From the NCBI RefSeq assembly GCF_004298145.1, contig NZ_SCRH01000010.1, positions 1-64,000 on the forward strand: a stretch of 64,000 nt of DNA, written 5' to 3'. The notes beneath the pieces are model-generated. The model had not been told where the DNA came from. It made no database searches and worked only from the letters and a program-made list of their open reading frames with translations. Origin of the DNA: Mycobacterium sp. GTDB taxonomy: Bacteria; Actinomycetota; Actinomycetes; Mycobacteriales; Mycobacteriaceae. Made by a program: the position numbers and the translations under genes. Positions 1 through 9,148 of the stretch are shown here, piece by piece. The first letter of the stretch is position 1. Each line of letters starts with the position of its first letter.

Positions 1-162
1 GGCACTCGAACTGAGCTGCTGAGTGGTCGCGGACGAACCAACCTGCTGAGTCAGCGTGGTCGACGCCGCCTGCTGCGTCACGGCACTCGAACTGAGCTGC
101 TGAGTGGTCGCGGACGAACCGACCTGCTGAGTCAGCGTGGTCGACGCCGCCTGCTGCGTCAC
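1..162. repeat. 81-bp tandem repeat inside the PPE gene (two copies seen)
   Basis: Positions 1-81 and 82-162 are identical except for one base (position 40 A, position 121 G), and the change is silent on the coding strand. Each copy codes for 27 residues, that is three nonapeptides each carrying a QQ pair. Near-identity of adjacent copies points to recent tandem duplication. The array may continue to the left of the window. Confidence 0.95.
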
Positions 163-1125
163 GGCGGTGGCGGCCGGCTGGTTCGACGCAGCGGGTGAGG
201 CCACCTGATAGGTGGCGGTCGTGGTCGGCTGCGGGGAGACGGCGCTCGGCGCTGACTGTGGCGAGACAGTGGTCGAACCAAGCTGCTGGGACAACGTCGT
301 CGACACCGCCTGCTGAGACACCGTTGTCGCGCCCGGCTGCGAGGAGACAGCGTTCGACGCGGATTGCTGAGACATCGCAGACGCGCTGAGCTGTTGAGAC
401 ACCGCGAATGAGCTGGCCTGCTGGGACGCCGCAGTCGAGGCAGACTGCTGAGAGACCGCAGTCGAAGCAGCCTGCTGCGTCGGACCAGCCTGCTGCAAGG
501 CGGTGGGCGAGCTCAGTTGCGTGAGGGATTGGATCCGGGCGCTGGTGGAGTCGCTGACGGCCCGGACCATCGCGCCGGCGCGAGCTCCCTGCCCGGCAGG
601 GTTGGTGGTCCGCGGCGGCTCCCCGAACGGGGCAAGAACGCTCGAGGCCGCCGAGGCGGCCTCATATCCGTACATGACGGCGGCGTCTTGGGCCCACATC
701 TCCATGTACAGCGCTTCGGTAGCCATGATCGCCGGCGTGTTCTGACCCAGGAAATTGGTCGCGACCAACGCCGCCAGCTCCGCCCGATTCTCGGCGATCG
801 CCGGCGGGGGCACCGTCGCGATGAACGCCCCCTCGTAGGCCGCTGCCGCGGCATACGCCTGGGCGGCGGTTTGCGCGGCCTGAGTACCCGTGGTCGCCAG
901 CCACTCCGCATAGGGGGCCGCTGCGGCCACCATCGCCAGCGATGCCGGTCCCAACCACACCTGGCCGGCGAGCTCCGACACCACCGAGATGTAGCCGCTG
1001 GCGGTGGACGTCAGCGCCGCGGCCAGCGCGTCCCAAGCCGCCGCGGCCGAAAGAAGCGGCCCCGCCCCGGGACCGCTATACATGCGCGTGGAATTGACCT
1101 CTGGTGGCAGCTCAGCAAAATCCAT
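1..1125 (-). CDS. PPE family protein with Q/S/T nonapeptide-repeat tail, C-terminus outside window
   Basis: The gene runs off the left edge; 375 codons are visible from the ATG at 1125, which follows a GAGAAGG ribosome site. Residues 1-180 form a typical PPE domain: the start MDFAELPPE, Ala-rich helices, and a WLGPAS turn near residue 57. From about residue 205 the protein changes to a Gln/Ser/Thr/Ala-rich tail in which a QQ (sometimes SQ or PQ) dipeptide recurs every nine residues, of the form xTQQxxSxx. The tail is still repeating at the window edge. PPE proteins are ESX (type VII) secreted or surface proteins that usually pair with a PE protein; no PE gene is adjacent. The tail matches neither the NxGxGNxG (MPTR) nor the SVP type I know. 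In M. tuberculosis PPE45 lies near dprA, so this may be its positional counterpart. Function is unknown. Confidence 0.9.
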   Translation of the reverse strand, partial: MDFAELPPEVNSTRMYSGPGAGPLLSAAAAWDALAAALTSTASGYISVVSELAGQVWLGPASLAMVAAAAPYAEWLATTGTQAAQTAAQAYAAAAAYEGAFIATVPPPAIAENRAELAALVATNFLGQNTPAIMATEALYMEMWAQDAAVMYGYEAASAASSVLAPFGEPPRTTNPAGQGARAGAMVRAVSDSTSARIQSLTQLSSPTALQQAGPTQQAASTAVSQQSASTAASQQASSFAVSQQLSASAMSQQSASNAVSSQPGATTVSQQAVSTTLSQQLGSTTVSPQSAPSAVSPQPTTTATYQVASPAASNQPAATAVTQQAASTTLTQQVGSSATTQQLSSSAVTQQAASTTLTQQVGSSATTQQLSSSA

Positions 1126-1705
1126 AGCCTTCTCACCGAGTTGTTTGAGTGACGACACCCAAAGTCAGATGACTCTTAACTGCGCCCAGGGAGTATTGAC
1201 CTCGATGACTGCTATTATGCGCGTGTCGTATTGGCTCGGGTGAATTTTGCAGAATTTGGTTGCGCATCAACCGAAGTTTCCACTGGCTTCGGGAACCGAA
1301 CGGTGTCGCAGAATGGCCAGGGGCGGACTTCCGGTGAACCGCCAACGTGCGACGGCCCCTGGGAACCCGGCCTGGGCTCGGCTTTGCCCTGATCGGCAAT
1401 GAGGTCGAGCTAAGCGCCGAGCCAGCCTCGTCGCACTGCCAGGTAAGCATCCGGGCCGTCGGGAGAAGTCGATGAATTCAGGCGTCTTCCGCGCTACGGA
1501 TATGTGGACCTGGCGCGCCGGCGCTTGCCCTGGTCACCACTGCTGCAGTCAACCGTGAACGCGGATCGACATCTGGCCTTTGAACCGCAGAAAAGCAGCA
1601 GTCAGCGAAATCGTTGAGTTACCCGTCTTTCAGTCACGGGGCGGCTTGGCGATCGATGCAGCCAATTGCCCACTGCGGTAAGCCTTTCTGCGTACTGTTC
1701 TCGAC
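1126..1705. other. 580-bp intergenic region between divergent PPE and DUF6941 genes
   Basis: No ORF here has convincing coding character. The stretch at about 1140-1280 is clearly less GC-rich than the flanks and must hold the PPE promoter on the minus strand, but I see no strong -35/-10 pair. No PE gene, tRNA or repeat was recognised. Confidence 0.6.
1693..1698 (+). promoter_or_regulatory. Candidate -10 box of a leaderless transcript
   Basis: TACTGT fits the mycobacterial TANNNT -10 pattern and ends seven bases before the ATG at 1706. There is no Shine-Dalgarno sequence upstream of that ATG. The spacing suggests transcription starts at the A of the start codon. This is an inference from spacing only. 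Confidence 0.45.
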
Positions 1706-2149
1706 ATGGAGTTGACAGCGATTTTGTGTAACCACGCTGAGGTGCAGAACAACTTGTTGTACATCTCGGCAGGAGGCATAGATCAGGTCCGCGTTCCGGC
1801 CGGACACTCGGTACCCTTCACGGTCTCGGTGGGCCTCGGAATTATCGTCGAAGTACCGCGGGCGGCGAGCGACCAAGAGCACACGGTCGACATTGAACTA
1901 CTGGACTCGGACGGGTGTGCGGTTGAGGTTCAAAAGGGTTTGGACGAATACGAACCGTTCCGCGCTCAATTCAAATTCAACATTGGCAGATCGAACCGTC
2001 ATGGGGCCGACGAAACCCGGTCGGTTGCCTTCGCAGTCAACGTTCCGGTACTTCGGTTGGAGAAGCTGGGCTCGTACGTCTTCACCGTCAGCGTCGACGA
2101 GACCGTTCAACGCCGCCTCCCGTACCAACTGGTTGAACAGACGGCGTGA
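1706..2149 (+). CDS. DUF6941 family protein
   Basis: A 147-residue soluble protein without signal peptide or membrane segment. It begins MELTAILCNHAEVQNNLLY and continues with beta-rich sequence, which I recognise as the DUF6941 family seen across actinobacteria; the family has no established function. The start is fixed by the -10-like TACTGT seven bases upstream and the absence of a ribosome site, suggesting leaderless expression. It is a single plus-strand gene between a minus-strand PPE gene and minus-strand dprA. In M. tuberculosis the corresponding place next to dprA holds xerC and viuB, so the gene is either an addition or sits at a rearranged junction. Confidence 0.75.
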   Translation: MELTAILCNHAEVQNNLLYISAGGIDQVRVPAGHSVPFTVSVGLGIIVEVPRAASDQEHTVDIELLDSDGCAVEVQKGLDEYEPFRAQFKFNIGRSNRHGADETRSVAFAVNVPVLRLEKLGSYVFTVSVDETVQRRLPYQLVEQTA

Positions 2150-2321
2150 CGGGTCGACCAATGTTCTCCTGTCGGCTCCAGGCCCCCGTCGACCAAACGA
2201 GCCTCAGTACTCCCGCAGTCTGACTGGCAAATGGGCCGGGCCATTGCGCGCATCCGGTCACTGTGCAACAAGCTGGGCGGTTGCGCTTCCCCCGCGCGGG
2301 CGGTTCTCCGCCTGATCCCGT

Positions 2322-3487
2322 TCACGCGGGCGGCACCGCCGCCACGGCCCCCTGAGCGCGCACGATTCGCCAGCGCCCGTCCTGGCGGCGCACCAACCCG
2401 GCCAGCTCGAGCATCGCCAGTGGCCCCAGCGCCTGCTCGGGCATCAGCCCCGACGCGACCGCGATCTCGTCGACCGTGGCGCCGCCGCGGCCCGGCAACG
2501 CCTCGTATACCCGGCGCTCGGTGTCGCTGAGGCCGTCGAGAGGCGTGACCGGGCGCGGCTCGTCGGAGGCCAGTTCGCCGATGTGGCCGATGAGTTCGAC
2601 GATGTGGTCGGCTCGGGTGACCAGCTCGGCGCCGTCGCGCAGCAGCGCATGGCAGCCCGCCGACGCCGACGACGTCACGGGCCCGGGCACCGCGGCCACC
2701 ACTCGCCCCAGCGTCCGCGCCCAGGCCGCGGTGTTCGCCGCCCCGCTGCGCATTCCACCACCACCGCGGCGCCGGCGGCGGCGGCCACCAGACGATTGCG
2801 GGTCAGGAACCGGTGGCGCGCCGGGCGGACGCCGGGCGCGTATTCGGTGAAAACCAGCCCGTGCTGGCCGATGCGGTGCAGCAGCGCGGTGTGACCGCTC
2901 GGGTAGGGGACGTCGAGCCCGCCGGCGAGGACCGCCACGGTGATCCCGTCGCAGTCCAACACGGCCCGGTGTGCGGCACCGTCGATGCCGTAGGCGCCGC
3001 CGGAGACGACCGCGACGTCACGCTGCGCCAGGTCGGCCGCCAGTTCGCCGGCCACCTGCTCGCCATACGTCGTCGCAGCGCGCGTCCCGACCACCGCGGC
3101 CGCCCGCTGCGCGACCTCATCGAGTCGGGCGGGCCCCTGCGCCCACAACACCACGGGCGGAACCACGGGCGGACCGCCGCGCCGTCGTGGTTCGGCACCG
3201 TGGAACGCGGCGAACGCCAGCAGCGGCCACTCGTCGTCATCGGGGGTGATCAACCGCCCGCCCCGCCGGGCGATCATCTCGAGATCGGCAGCTGAGCTGT
3301 CGATCTCGCGCCTGGCCTCCGTGTGTCGGGCCAGGTCGTCGTCGACCGATCCCCGCCGGACCCGCTCGGCCGCCTCGACCGGGCCGACACGTCGCACCAG
3401 GGCGGCGAGCCCGGCGCAGGGCGGTTCGGCCACCCGGGACAGATAGGCCCACGCGCCCAGCGTGGCACCGTCGGCCGTCGCGCTCAT
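2322..3487 (-). pseudogene. dprA: dprA (DNA processing protein A), frameshifted
   Basis: Two overlapping reading frames together make one DprA. The first (3487 down to about 2750) carries the N-terminal domain and the Rossmann-like core, with VVGTRAATTYGEQ and SGGAYGIDGAAHRAVL, up to VVVE. The second (from about 2753 down to 2322) carries the rest, starting RSGAANTAAWA and continuing GPVTSSASAGCHALLRDGA, plus the C-terminal winged-helix domain. The break is at about 2745-2756: after the GAA codon of VVVE only two bases precede the CGC of RSG, so the frame is lost. DprA binds single-stranded DNA and loads RecA in natural transformation; its role in mycobacteria is unclear. The start codon lies inside the 17-bp repeat described separately. 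A sequencing error cannot be excluded. Confidence 0.85.
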
Positions 3488-3908
3488 CGTCGCGCTCCCA
3501 GCTCCAAGGATTCCCCAAGGATCCGACCAGCCGCTCGCGCGAACGTGTTGTCGTCAGCCGCCGGCCGCCGCACGCCGGCCCGCACCGAACGGAGCGAACC
3601 ATGATCCTCGACCAGTCGATGGCGTGCCCGGCCTCCGAGCGCCCCAAAAACCCCTGGGCGGTCGCGGCATTCGTGCTGAGCCTGGTCAGCTGGATCGGCT
3701 TTCCCATCCCCGTCATCAGCATCGGTCTCGCCTGCGTCGCGTTGCGCGAGATGGAGCACCGGGGCGAAAGCGGGCGTGCCATGGCACAATTCGCCCGCGC
3801 GTTCGCGATCCTGGTGAGCGTCGCGATCGTACTGCGGGGCGGGCACACCGATTGGCTGACGATGGTGCGCTGGTGACCCGGGCAGCCGGTTGGCCGTCGC
3901 GCTCATCG
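3473..3908. repeat. 17-bp direct repeat bounding a DUF4190 insert at the comM-dprA junction
   Basis: The 17-mer GGCCGTCGCGCTCATCG occurs at 3473-3489 and again at 3892-3908. The first copy contains the dprA start codon; the second contains the comM stop codon and an intact ATG in the same context. In related mycobacteria comM and dprA overlap at such a stop-start, so one ancestral site appears duplicated and a segment of about 400 bp now lies between the copies. No transposase or terminal inverted repeats were seen. Confidence 0.8.
3601..3876 (+). CDS. Small DUF4190-type membrane protein
   Basis: A 91-residue protein that opens with a Pro/Lys-containing segment (PKNPWAVAAFVLSLVSWIG), followed by two predicted hydrophobic helices at about residues 20-42 and 58-78. 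The layout (NPxAVxxxxLxxxxW, short GEMxxR-like loop reading REMEHRGESGRAM, second helix) is that of DUF4190 proteins, a family of unknown function. The ATG at 3601 follows CGGAGCG at good spacing. It lies on the plus strand between minus-strand comM and dprA and is bounded by the 17-bp direct repeat, so it was probably gained as a unit. Confidence 0.7.
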   Translation: MILDQSMACPASERPKNPWAVAAFVLSLVSWIGFPIPVISIGLACVALREMEHRGESGRAMAQFARAFAILVSVAIVLRGGHTDWLTMVRW

Positions 3909-5414
3909 CTGCGCCCCGGGCTGGCGGAAGCTGAGCGCCAAGGCGACCTCGTCGAGCCCGGGCGACGTGCGGCCGGCCAGGTCCGCCAAGCTCCACGCGA
4001 CACGTAACGTGCGATCAAGGCCACGGATGCTGAGCAGCCCGCGATCCAGCGCCCTTTGCAGCGGCTCCATCGCCGCGTTGCTGGGACGGAACTTTCGGCG
4101 CAGCAGGGCCCCGCTGACTTCGGCGTTGGTGCGGACGCCGTGCGGCAGCCAGCGCCGCGCGGCGGCCTCACGCGCGGCCGCCACCCGCTGACGAACCTGT
4201 GCCGTGGATTCGCCGTCGCGACCCGAGAACGCCTTTGCCCGCACCGGATCCATCTGCACCCGCAGGTCCACCCGGTCCAGCAGCGGCCCGGACAACTTGC
4301 CCAGGTAACGGCGTTTGGTCGCCGCGGGGCACATGCAGTCCTGCGGATCGGCCGGCGCGCACGGGCACAAGTTGGCGGCCAGCACGAGCTGGAATCGGGC
4401 CGGATAACATGCCACCCCGTCGCGGCGGGCGAGGCGAATTTCACCGTCCTCCAACGGTGTTCGCAGGGCCTCCAACGCGCTGACCCGGATCTCGGCGCAC
4501 TCGTCGAGGAAGAGCACCCCGCGATGGGCCCGGCTGACGGCGCCCGGGCGGGCCATCCCGGAGCCGCCGCCGACCAGCGCCGCGACGCTGGAACTGTGAT
4601 GGGGCGCCACGAACGGCGGCCGGGTGATCAACGGCGTGTCCCCCGACAGCAACCCGGCCACCGAGTGGATCGCGGTGACTTCCAGCGACTCGCCCTCCAT
4701 CAACGGCGGGAGCAGGCCCGGAAGACGTTGCGCGAGCATCGTTTTGCCCACTCCCGGCGGTCCGGTGAGCATCAGGTGGTGCGCCCCGGCGGCGGCGACC
4801 TCCACCGCGAACCGCGCTTGCGTCTGCCCGACCACGTCGACCAGATCCACCACCGGTTCCTCGGCGGTGTCGTCCGCGTGGATCCGGTTGTCCAGGGCGC
4901 CGGTGCCGCCGAGCCATTTCTGCAGTTGCCGCAGGGTCCGCACGCCCCACACATCGATGCCGTCCACCAGGCTGGCCTCGGCGAGATTGTCCACCGGGAC
5001 CACCGCGGCCGGCCATCCGTCGCGTTTGGCGGCGAGCACCGCGGGCAGCACTCCGCGCACCGGCCGGACCCGTCCGTCCAGTGACAGCTCGCCGAGCAGC
5101 ACCGTTTTCTCCAGCCGGTCCCACGGGTTCTTTCGCTGTGCCGACAGCACCGCCGCGGCCAGGGCGATGTCGTACACGGACCCCATCTTCGGCAGCGTCG
5201 CCGGCGACAACGCCAGCGTGAGCCGCGCCATCGGCCAGTCGTTGCCGCAATTGGCGACCGCGGCCCGGACCCGGTCGCGCGACTCCTGCAGCGAGGCGTC
5301 GGGCAGACCCACCAGGTGCACGCCCGGGAGTCCAGAAGTGATGTCGGCTTCGATCTCCACGATCTCTCCGTCCACGCCGCGTACCGCGACGGAGAATGCG
5401 CGCCCCAGCGCCAT
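3903..5414 (-). CDS. comM: ComM-family Mg-chelatase-like AAA+ ATPase
   Basis: 503 residues starting MALGRAFSVAVRGVDGEIVE; the open frame extends upstream, but this ATG overlaps the stop codon of the upstream yraN-type gene and matches the usual start. Order: N-terminal Lon-S5-like domain (about 1-165), AAA+ core with Walker A TGPPGVGKTMLAQRLPG, a Walker B region FLDECAEI, and a C-terminal Mg-chelatase-type domain with a zinc-ribbon-like CPCAPADPQDCMCP loop. In other bacteria ComM is a hexameric helicase that promotes branch migration during integration of incoming DNA. The dprA gene downstream is separated by an inserted gene and is frameshifted. Confidence 0.95.
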   Translation of the reverse strand: MALGRAFSVAVRGVDGEIVEIEADITSGLPGVHLVGLPDASLQESRDRVRAAVANCGNDWPMARLTLALSPATLPKMGSVYDIALAAAVLSAQRKNPWDRLEKTVLLGELSLDGRVRPVRGVLPAVLAAKRDGWPAAVVPVDNLAEASLVDGIDVWGVRTLRQLQKWLGGTGALDNRIHADDTAEEPVVDLVDVVGQTQARFAVEVAAAGAHHLMLTGPPGVGKTMLAQRLPGLLPPLMEGESLEVTAIHSVAGLLSGDTPLITRPPFVAPHHSSSVAALVGGGSGMARPGAVSRAHRGVLFLDECAEIRVSALEALRTPLEDGEIRLARRDGVACYPARFQLVLAANLCPCAPADPQDCMCPAATKRRYLGKLSGPLLDRVDLRVQMDPVRAKAFSGRDGESTAQVRQRVAAAREAAARRWLPHGVRTNAEVSGALLRRKFRPSNAAMEPLQRALDRGLLSIRGLDRTLRVAWSLADLAGRTSPGLDEVALALSFRQPGAQR

Positions 5415-5788
5415 CAGCCGATTCCTTGCAGGTGGGTGATCTCGGGGGTGCGGCGGCGTCCGACCCGTACGCCAATCACATCGATGCGGATCGCCGCCCA
5501 ACGCCGATCCTGGCCGGCCAGCCACAGTCCGGCGAGCCTGCGCAGCCGCCGGACTTTGCGCGGGGTGACGGCATGCGCCAGCCCCCCGTAACCGTCGCCG
5601 GTGCGGGTCTTGACCTCGACGAACGCCACCGTGCCGGTGTCGTCGCAGGCGATGATGTCGAGTTCGCCGTAGCGGCAGCGCCAGTTGCGGTGCAGGATCC
5701 ACAATCCCGCCCGCGTCAGATGATCCACGGCGAGGGCCTCACCCATCGCCCCCAGCTGGATCCGGGTCATCGTCGTTTCGGTTGTCAT
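5414..5788 (-). CDS. YraN/UPF0102 family nuclease-like protein
   Basis: 124 residues from MTTETTMTRIQLGAMGEALA; an ATG three codons upstream (5797) is also possible. The RNWRCRYGELDIIACD and VAFVEVKTR motifs give the D-(E/Q)xK pattern of the endonuclease-like fold of UPF0102. The molecular function of the family is not settled. The stop codon overlaps the comM start (TGATG), so the two are translationally coupled in one operon. Confidence 0.9.
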   Translation of the reverse strand: MTTETTMTRIQLGAMGEALAVDHLTRAGLWILHRNWRCRYGELDIIACDDTGTVAFVEVKTRTGDGYGGLAHAVTPRKVRRLRRLAGLWLAGQDRRWAAIRIDVIGVRVGRRRTPEITHLQGIG

Positions 5789-5913
5789 GCGGGCCACCGT
5801 GCCCCGCGGCCCCGACGGGGCGGGCCGCCACCACGACCTGCGGGCGTCCGCAGCGGCCGGTTATCCCCAGTGCGACGTTTATGCACAGCCGACGGCACGG
5901 CACCCGAACGGGA

Positions 5914-6735
5914 CTACGTGATGCGGTCGGCCCTGGTGTAGATGTTCATCGAGTCCTCCCGCAAGAACGCGACCAGCGTGAGGCCGGACTCCTCGGCCAG
6001 CGACACCGCCAGCGACGACGGCGCGGACACCGCGGCCAGCACCGGAATCCCTGCCATCACGGCCTTCTGGGTCAGCTCGAACGACGCCCGCCCGCTGACC
6101 AGCAGCACCGAGGCTTCCAGCGGTATCCGCTGATGCTCCAATGCCCAGCCGATCACCTTGTCGACCGCGTTGTGCCTGCCGATGTCCTCGCGCACCACCA
6201 GCATCTCGCCGTCGACCCCGAACAGCGCCGCCGCGTGCAGCCCCCCGGTGCTTTCGAAAACCTTTTGCGCGGAACGAAGTTGGTTGGGCATCGCCTTCAA
6301 CGTGCTCGCCGCGACGGCGGCGGGATCGGCTCCCGGTGTGAACCGGCTGACCAACCGCACCGCGTCCAGCGAAGCCTTGCCACACACCCCGCACGACGAG
6401 GTGGTGTAGAAATTGCGGGTGACATCGAGGTCCGGTTTGGGAACACCCGGCGCCAGCATCACGTCCAGAACGTTGTAGGTGTTCGCGCCGTCATCGCCAC
6501 GTCCGGCGCAATAGCGGATACTGTGCACGTCGTCGCGGCCGCCGATAACCCCTTCGGTGAGTAAAAACCCTTGCGCGAGCTCGATATCCGATCCCGGTGT
6601 GCGCATCGTCACGGTGACCGCCGCCCCGTCGACCCGGATCTCCAAAGGCTCCTCGACAACCAGTGTTTCCGGCCGGGTGATCGCCTTCTCGGCGGTCAGG
6701 TGCGTCACCCGCCGACGCGATGTTACGTGCCCCAC
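5914..6735 (-). CDS. fdhD: Formate dehydrogenase accessory sulfurtransferase FdhD
   Basis: 273 residues. FdhD transfers sulfur to the molybdenum cofactor of formate dehydrogenases. The family's Cys loop is seen as [16 protein letters not shown] near residue 112, and the C-terminal half has GLHAAALF and [15 protein letters not shown] motifs. Its start overlaps the end of fdhF by 13 bases, so it is co-translated with its likely client. Start chosen at [13 protein letters not shown]; initiation a few codons downstream is possible. Confidence 0.95.
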   Translation of the reverse strand: MGHVTSRRRVTHLTAEKAITRPETLVVEEPLEIRVDGAAVTVTMRTPGSDIELAQGFLLTEGVIGGRDDVHSIRYCAGRGDDGANTYNVLDVMLAPGVPKPDLDVTRNFYTTSSCGVCGKASLDAVRLVSRFTPGADPAAVAASTLKAMPNQLRSAQKVFESTGGLHAAALFGVDGEMLVVREDIGRHNAVDKVIGWALEHQRIPLEASVLLVSGRASFELTQKAVMAGIPVLAAVSAPSSLAVSLAEESGLTLVAFLREDSMNIYTRADRIT

Positions 6736-9092
6736 GACGCGATTTCACCGCCGGCGACGGGCGACCCGGCCGCGGCTGGCTCAACCCGGATGATGACGGC
6801 TTTCGACACCGGGGTGTTCGATTTCGCCGCCGTGTGATCCAGCGGAACAAGCGAATTGGTCTCCGGGTAGTAGGCCGCGGCATTGCCGACCGGAGTGGAA
6901 TACGCAACCACCAGAAAGTCTTTCGCGTACCGCTCCTGGAGTTTACCGTCGGCGCCCGTCCACTCCGACACCAAGTCGACCCGCCCGCCCGCGGTCAGGC
7001 CCAGTGCTTCGATGTCGGCGGGGTTGATGAACACCACGCGACGCCCGCCCTTCACCCCGCGATAACGGTCATCGAGCCCGTAGATCGTGGTGTTGTACTG
7101 GTCGTGGCTGCGCATTGTCTGCAGCACCAGCCGTCCCGGGGGAACCGGCACCCACTGCAGCGGGTTGATGGCGAAGTTGGCCCGGCCTGTGCTGGTGTGG
7201 AATTCGCGTGCGTCCCGTGGCGGGTGCGGAAGCTGGAACCCGTCGGGCTGACGCACCTTGCGGTTGTAATCGGCGCAGCCGGGGACCACCGCGGCGATCG
7301 CATCGCGGATGGTGTCGTAGTCGGCCGCCAGGCCCTCCCACGGAACCGGGTGCGCTGCACCAAGAATCGTACGGGCCAGCTGACAGACGATTTCCACCTC
7401 GCTGCGCACCTGGTCGCTCGGCGGACGCAGGCTGCCGCGTGACAAATGCACCATTGACATCGAATCTTCAACCGAGACAACTTGCTTCCGCCCACCACGA
7501 ATGTCACGGTCGGTACGCCCGAGTGTCGGCAGGATCAGCGCGGTGTTCCCGTGCACGAGGTGGCTGCGGTTAAGTTTGGTCGAGATCTGCACGGTCAGCG
7601 CGCAATTACGCAACGCGGCCTCGGTGACAACGGTATCGGGGGTGGCCGACGCGAAGTTGCCACCCATACCCACGAACACCTTCGCCCGCCCGTCGCGCAT
7701 CGCCCGGATCGCGGCCACGGTGTCATACCCGTGCTTGCGGGGGGTGGTGATGCCGAACCGGCGATCCAGGGCGGCCAGAAACTCCTCGGGCATCTGCTCC
7801 CAGATGCCCATCGTGCGGTCGCCCTGCACGTTGGAATGCCCACGGACGGGGCAGACTCCCGCGCCTGGCTTGCCGATCATGCCGCGCAGCAGCAGCAGGT
7901 TGGTGATCTCGCCGATGGTGGCGACCGCGTGGGTGTGTTGCGTCAGGCCCATCGCCCAGCACACCACCGTCCGCCGCGACGCCCTCAGCATGGCGGCGAC
8001 ACGTTCGAGCTGCTGGCGTTCGATGCCGGTGGCGGCGAACACGTCGTCGAGGTCGATGTCGACGGTCCGGCGCCGGTACTCGTCGAACCCGGCGCAATGC
8101 GCCTCGACGAATGCGGTGTCGACGACGGTTCCCGGAGCGCGCTCGTCGGCCTCCAGCAGCAGCCTGCCCAGCCCGGCGAACAGCGCCATGTCACCGCCGA
8201 GACGGATCTGCACGAATTCGTCGGCGACCGGGATGCCATGCCCCACGACACCGTGCACCTTCTGCGGATCCTTGAACCGGATCAATCCGGCCTCGGGCAG
8301 CGGATTCACCGCAATGATCTTGGCGCCGTGGGCCTTTGCCTTCTCCAACACCGACAGCATCCGCGGGTGGTTGGTGCCCGGGTTTTGCCCGGCGATGACG
8401 ATCAGGTCGGCGAGCTCGACGTCCTCGACGGTGACCGAACCCTTTCCGATTCCGATCGACTCGGTGAGCGCCGAGCCCGAGGACTCGTGACACATGTTGG
8501 AGCAGTCCGGGAGGTTGTTGGTGCCGAAGCACCGGACCAGCAGCTGGTAGCAGAATGCGGCCTCGTTGCTGGTGCGGCCGGAGGTGTAGAACACCGCCTC
8601 ATCGGGGCTGTCCAGGCCGCCCAGTTCCTCGGCGATCAACCGGTAGGCGGCGTCCCAGCCGATCGGGCGGTAGTGGTCGTCACCGGGGTGCAACACCATG
8701 GGGTGGGCGAGCCTGCCCTGCTGGGACAGCCAATACTCGGGCTTTGCCGACAGCTCCGCGATCGAGTACCGGGCGAAGAATTCCGGTGTGACGGTACGTT
8801 TCGTGGCCTCCTCGGCGACGGCCTTGGCGCCGTTCTCGCAGAACTCGGCCAACTTGCGTCCACCGTGCTCCTCGGGCCACGCGCAGCCGGGGCAATCGAA
8901 GCCGTTGCGCTGGTTGAGCCGAGCCAGCGCCGCCGCGGTGCGCAGCGCGCCCATCTGCTCGAACCCCCGCTGCAGCGAGACCAGCACCGCCCGAACCCCC
9001 GCCGCCTCGCGCTTGCGCGGCGTGACGGTGACCGCGTGTTCGTCGTAATCGGCAGGGGCAGGCCGGGACACGGCCGAACGGTGAGACCTCAC
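6723..9092 (-). CDS. fdhF: FdhF/YdeP-family molybdopterin oxidoreductase
   Basis: 789 residues from a GTG. The N-terminus has [17 protein letters not shown], a partial cluster motif typical of the FdhF/YdeP branch. The molybdenum-ligand region reads [17 protein letters not shown] (Cys, not selenocysteine; no in-frame UGA). Cofactor-binding segments [12 protein letters not shown] and [16 protein letters not shown] are present, and the C-terminal MoCo-binding domain has [18 protein letters not shown]. Related enzymes oxidise formate or act in acid resistance; the physiological substrate here is unproven. Matches the length and order of Rv2900c-type proteins. Followed by overlapping fdhD. The exact start is uncertain because only GTG codons are available near the family's usual start. 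Confidence 0.92.
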   Translation of the reverse strand: MRSHRSAVSRPAPADYDEHAVTVTPRKREAAGVRAVLVSLQRGFEQMGALRTAAALARLNQRNGFDCPGCAWPEEHGGRKLAEFCENGAKAVAEEATKRTVTPEFFARYSIAELSAKPEYWLSQQGRLAHPMVLHPGDDHYRPIGWDAAYRLIAEELGGLDSPDEAVFYTSGRTSNEAAFCYQLLVRCFGTNNLPDCSNMCHESSGSALTESIGIGKGSVTVEDVELADLIVIAGQNPGTNHPRMLSVLEKAKAHGAKIIAVNPLPEAGLIRFKDPQKVHGVVGHGIPVADEFVQIRLGGDMALFAGLGRLLLEADERAPGTVVDTAFVEAHCAGFDEYRRRTVDIDLDDVFAATGIERQQLERVAAMLRASRRTVVCWAMGLTQHTHAVATIGEITNLLLLRGMIGKPGAGVCPVRGHSNVQGDRTMGIWEQMPEEFLAALDRRFGITTPRKHGYDTVAAIRAMRDGRAKVFVGMGGNFASATPDTVVTEAALRNCALTVQISTKLNRSHLVHGNTALILPTLGRTDRDIRGGRKQVVSVEDSMSMVHLSRGSLRPPSDQVRSEVEIVCQLARTILGAAHPVPWEGLAADYDTIRDAIAAVVPGCADYNRKVRQPDGFQLPHPPRDAREFHTSTGRANFAINPLQWVPVPPGRLVLQTMRSHDQYNTTIYGLDDRYRGVKGGRRVVFINPADIEALGLTAGGRVDLVSEWTGADGKLQERYAKDFLVVAYSTPVGNAAAYYPETNSLVPLDHTAAKSNTPVSKAVIIRVEPAAAGSPVAGGEIASWGT

Positions 9093-9148
9093 AGCATCAA
9101 ATTACCGCCTTGCGGGCCGGCGGCGCGCTCCCCCGTCTCAGACCCGCC

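Noticed and set aside
195..1243. Plus-strand ORFs across the PPE gene
   Set aside because: They are shadows of the PPE reading frame; low-complexity Arg/Pro/Ala translations without start context.
1133..1450. 105-codon minus-strand ORF upstream of PPE
   Set aside because: No ribosome site, no recognisable domain, and it overlaps the less GC-rich promoter region.
3473..3908. Insertion sequence or MITE
   Set aside because: No transposase, no terminal inverted repeats; only a 17-bp direct repeat.
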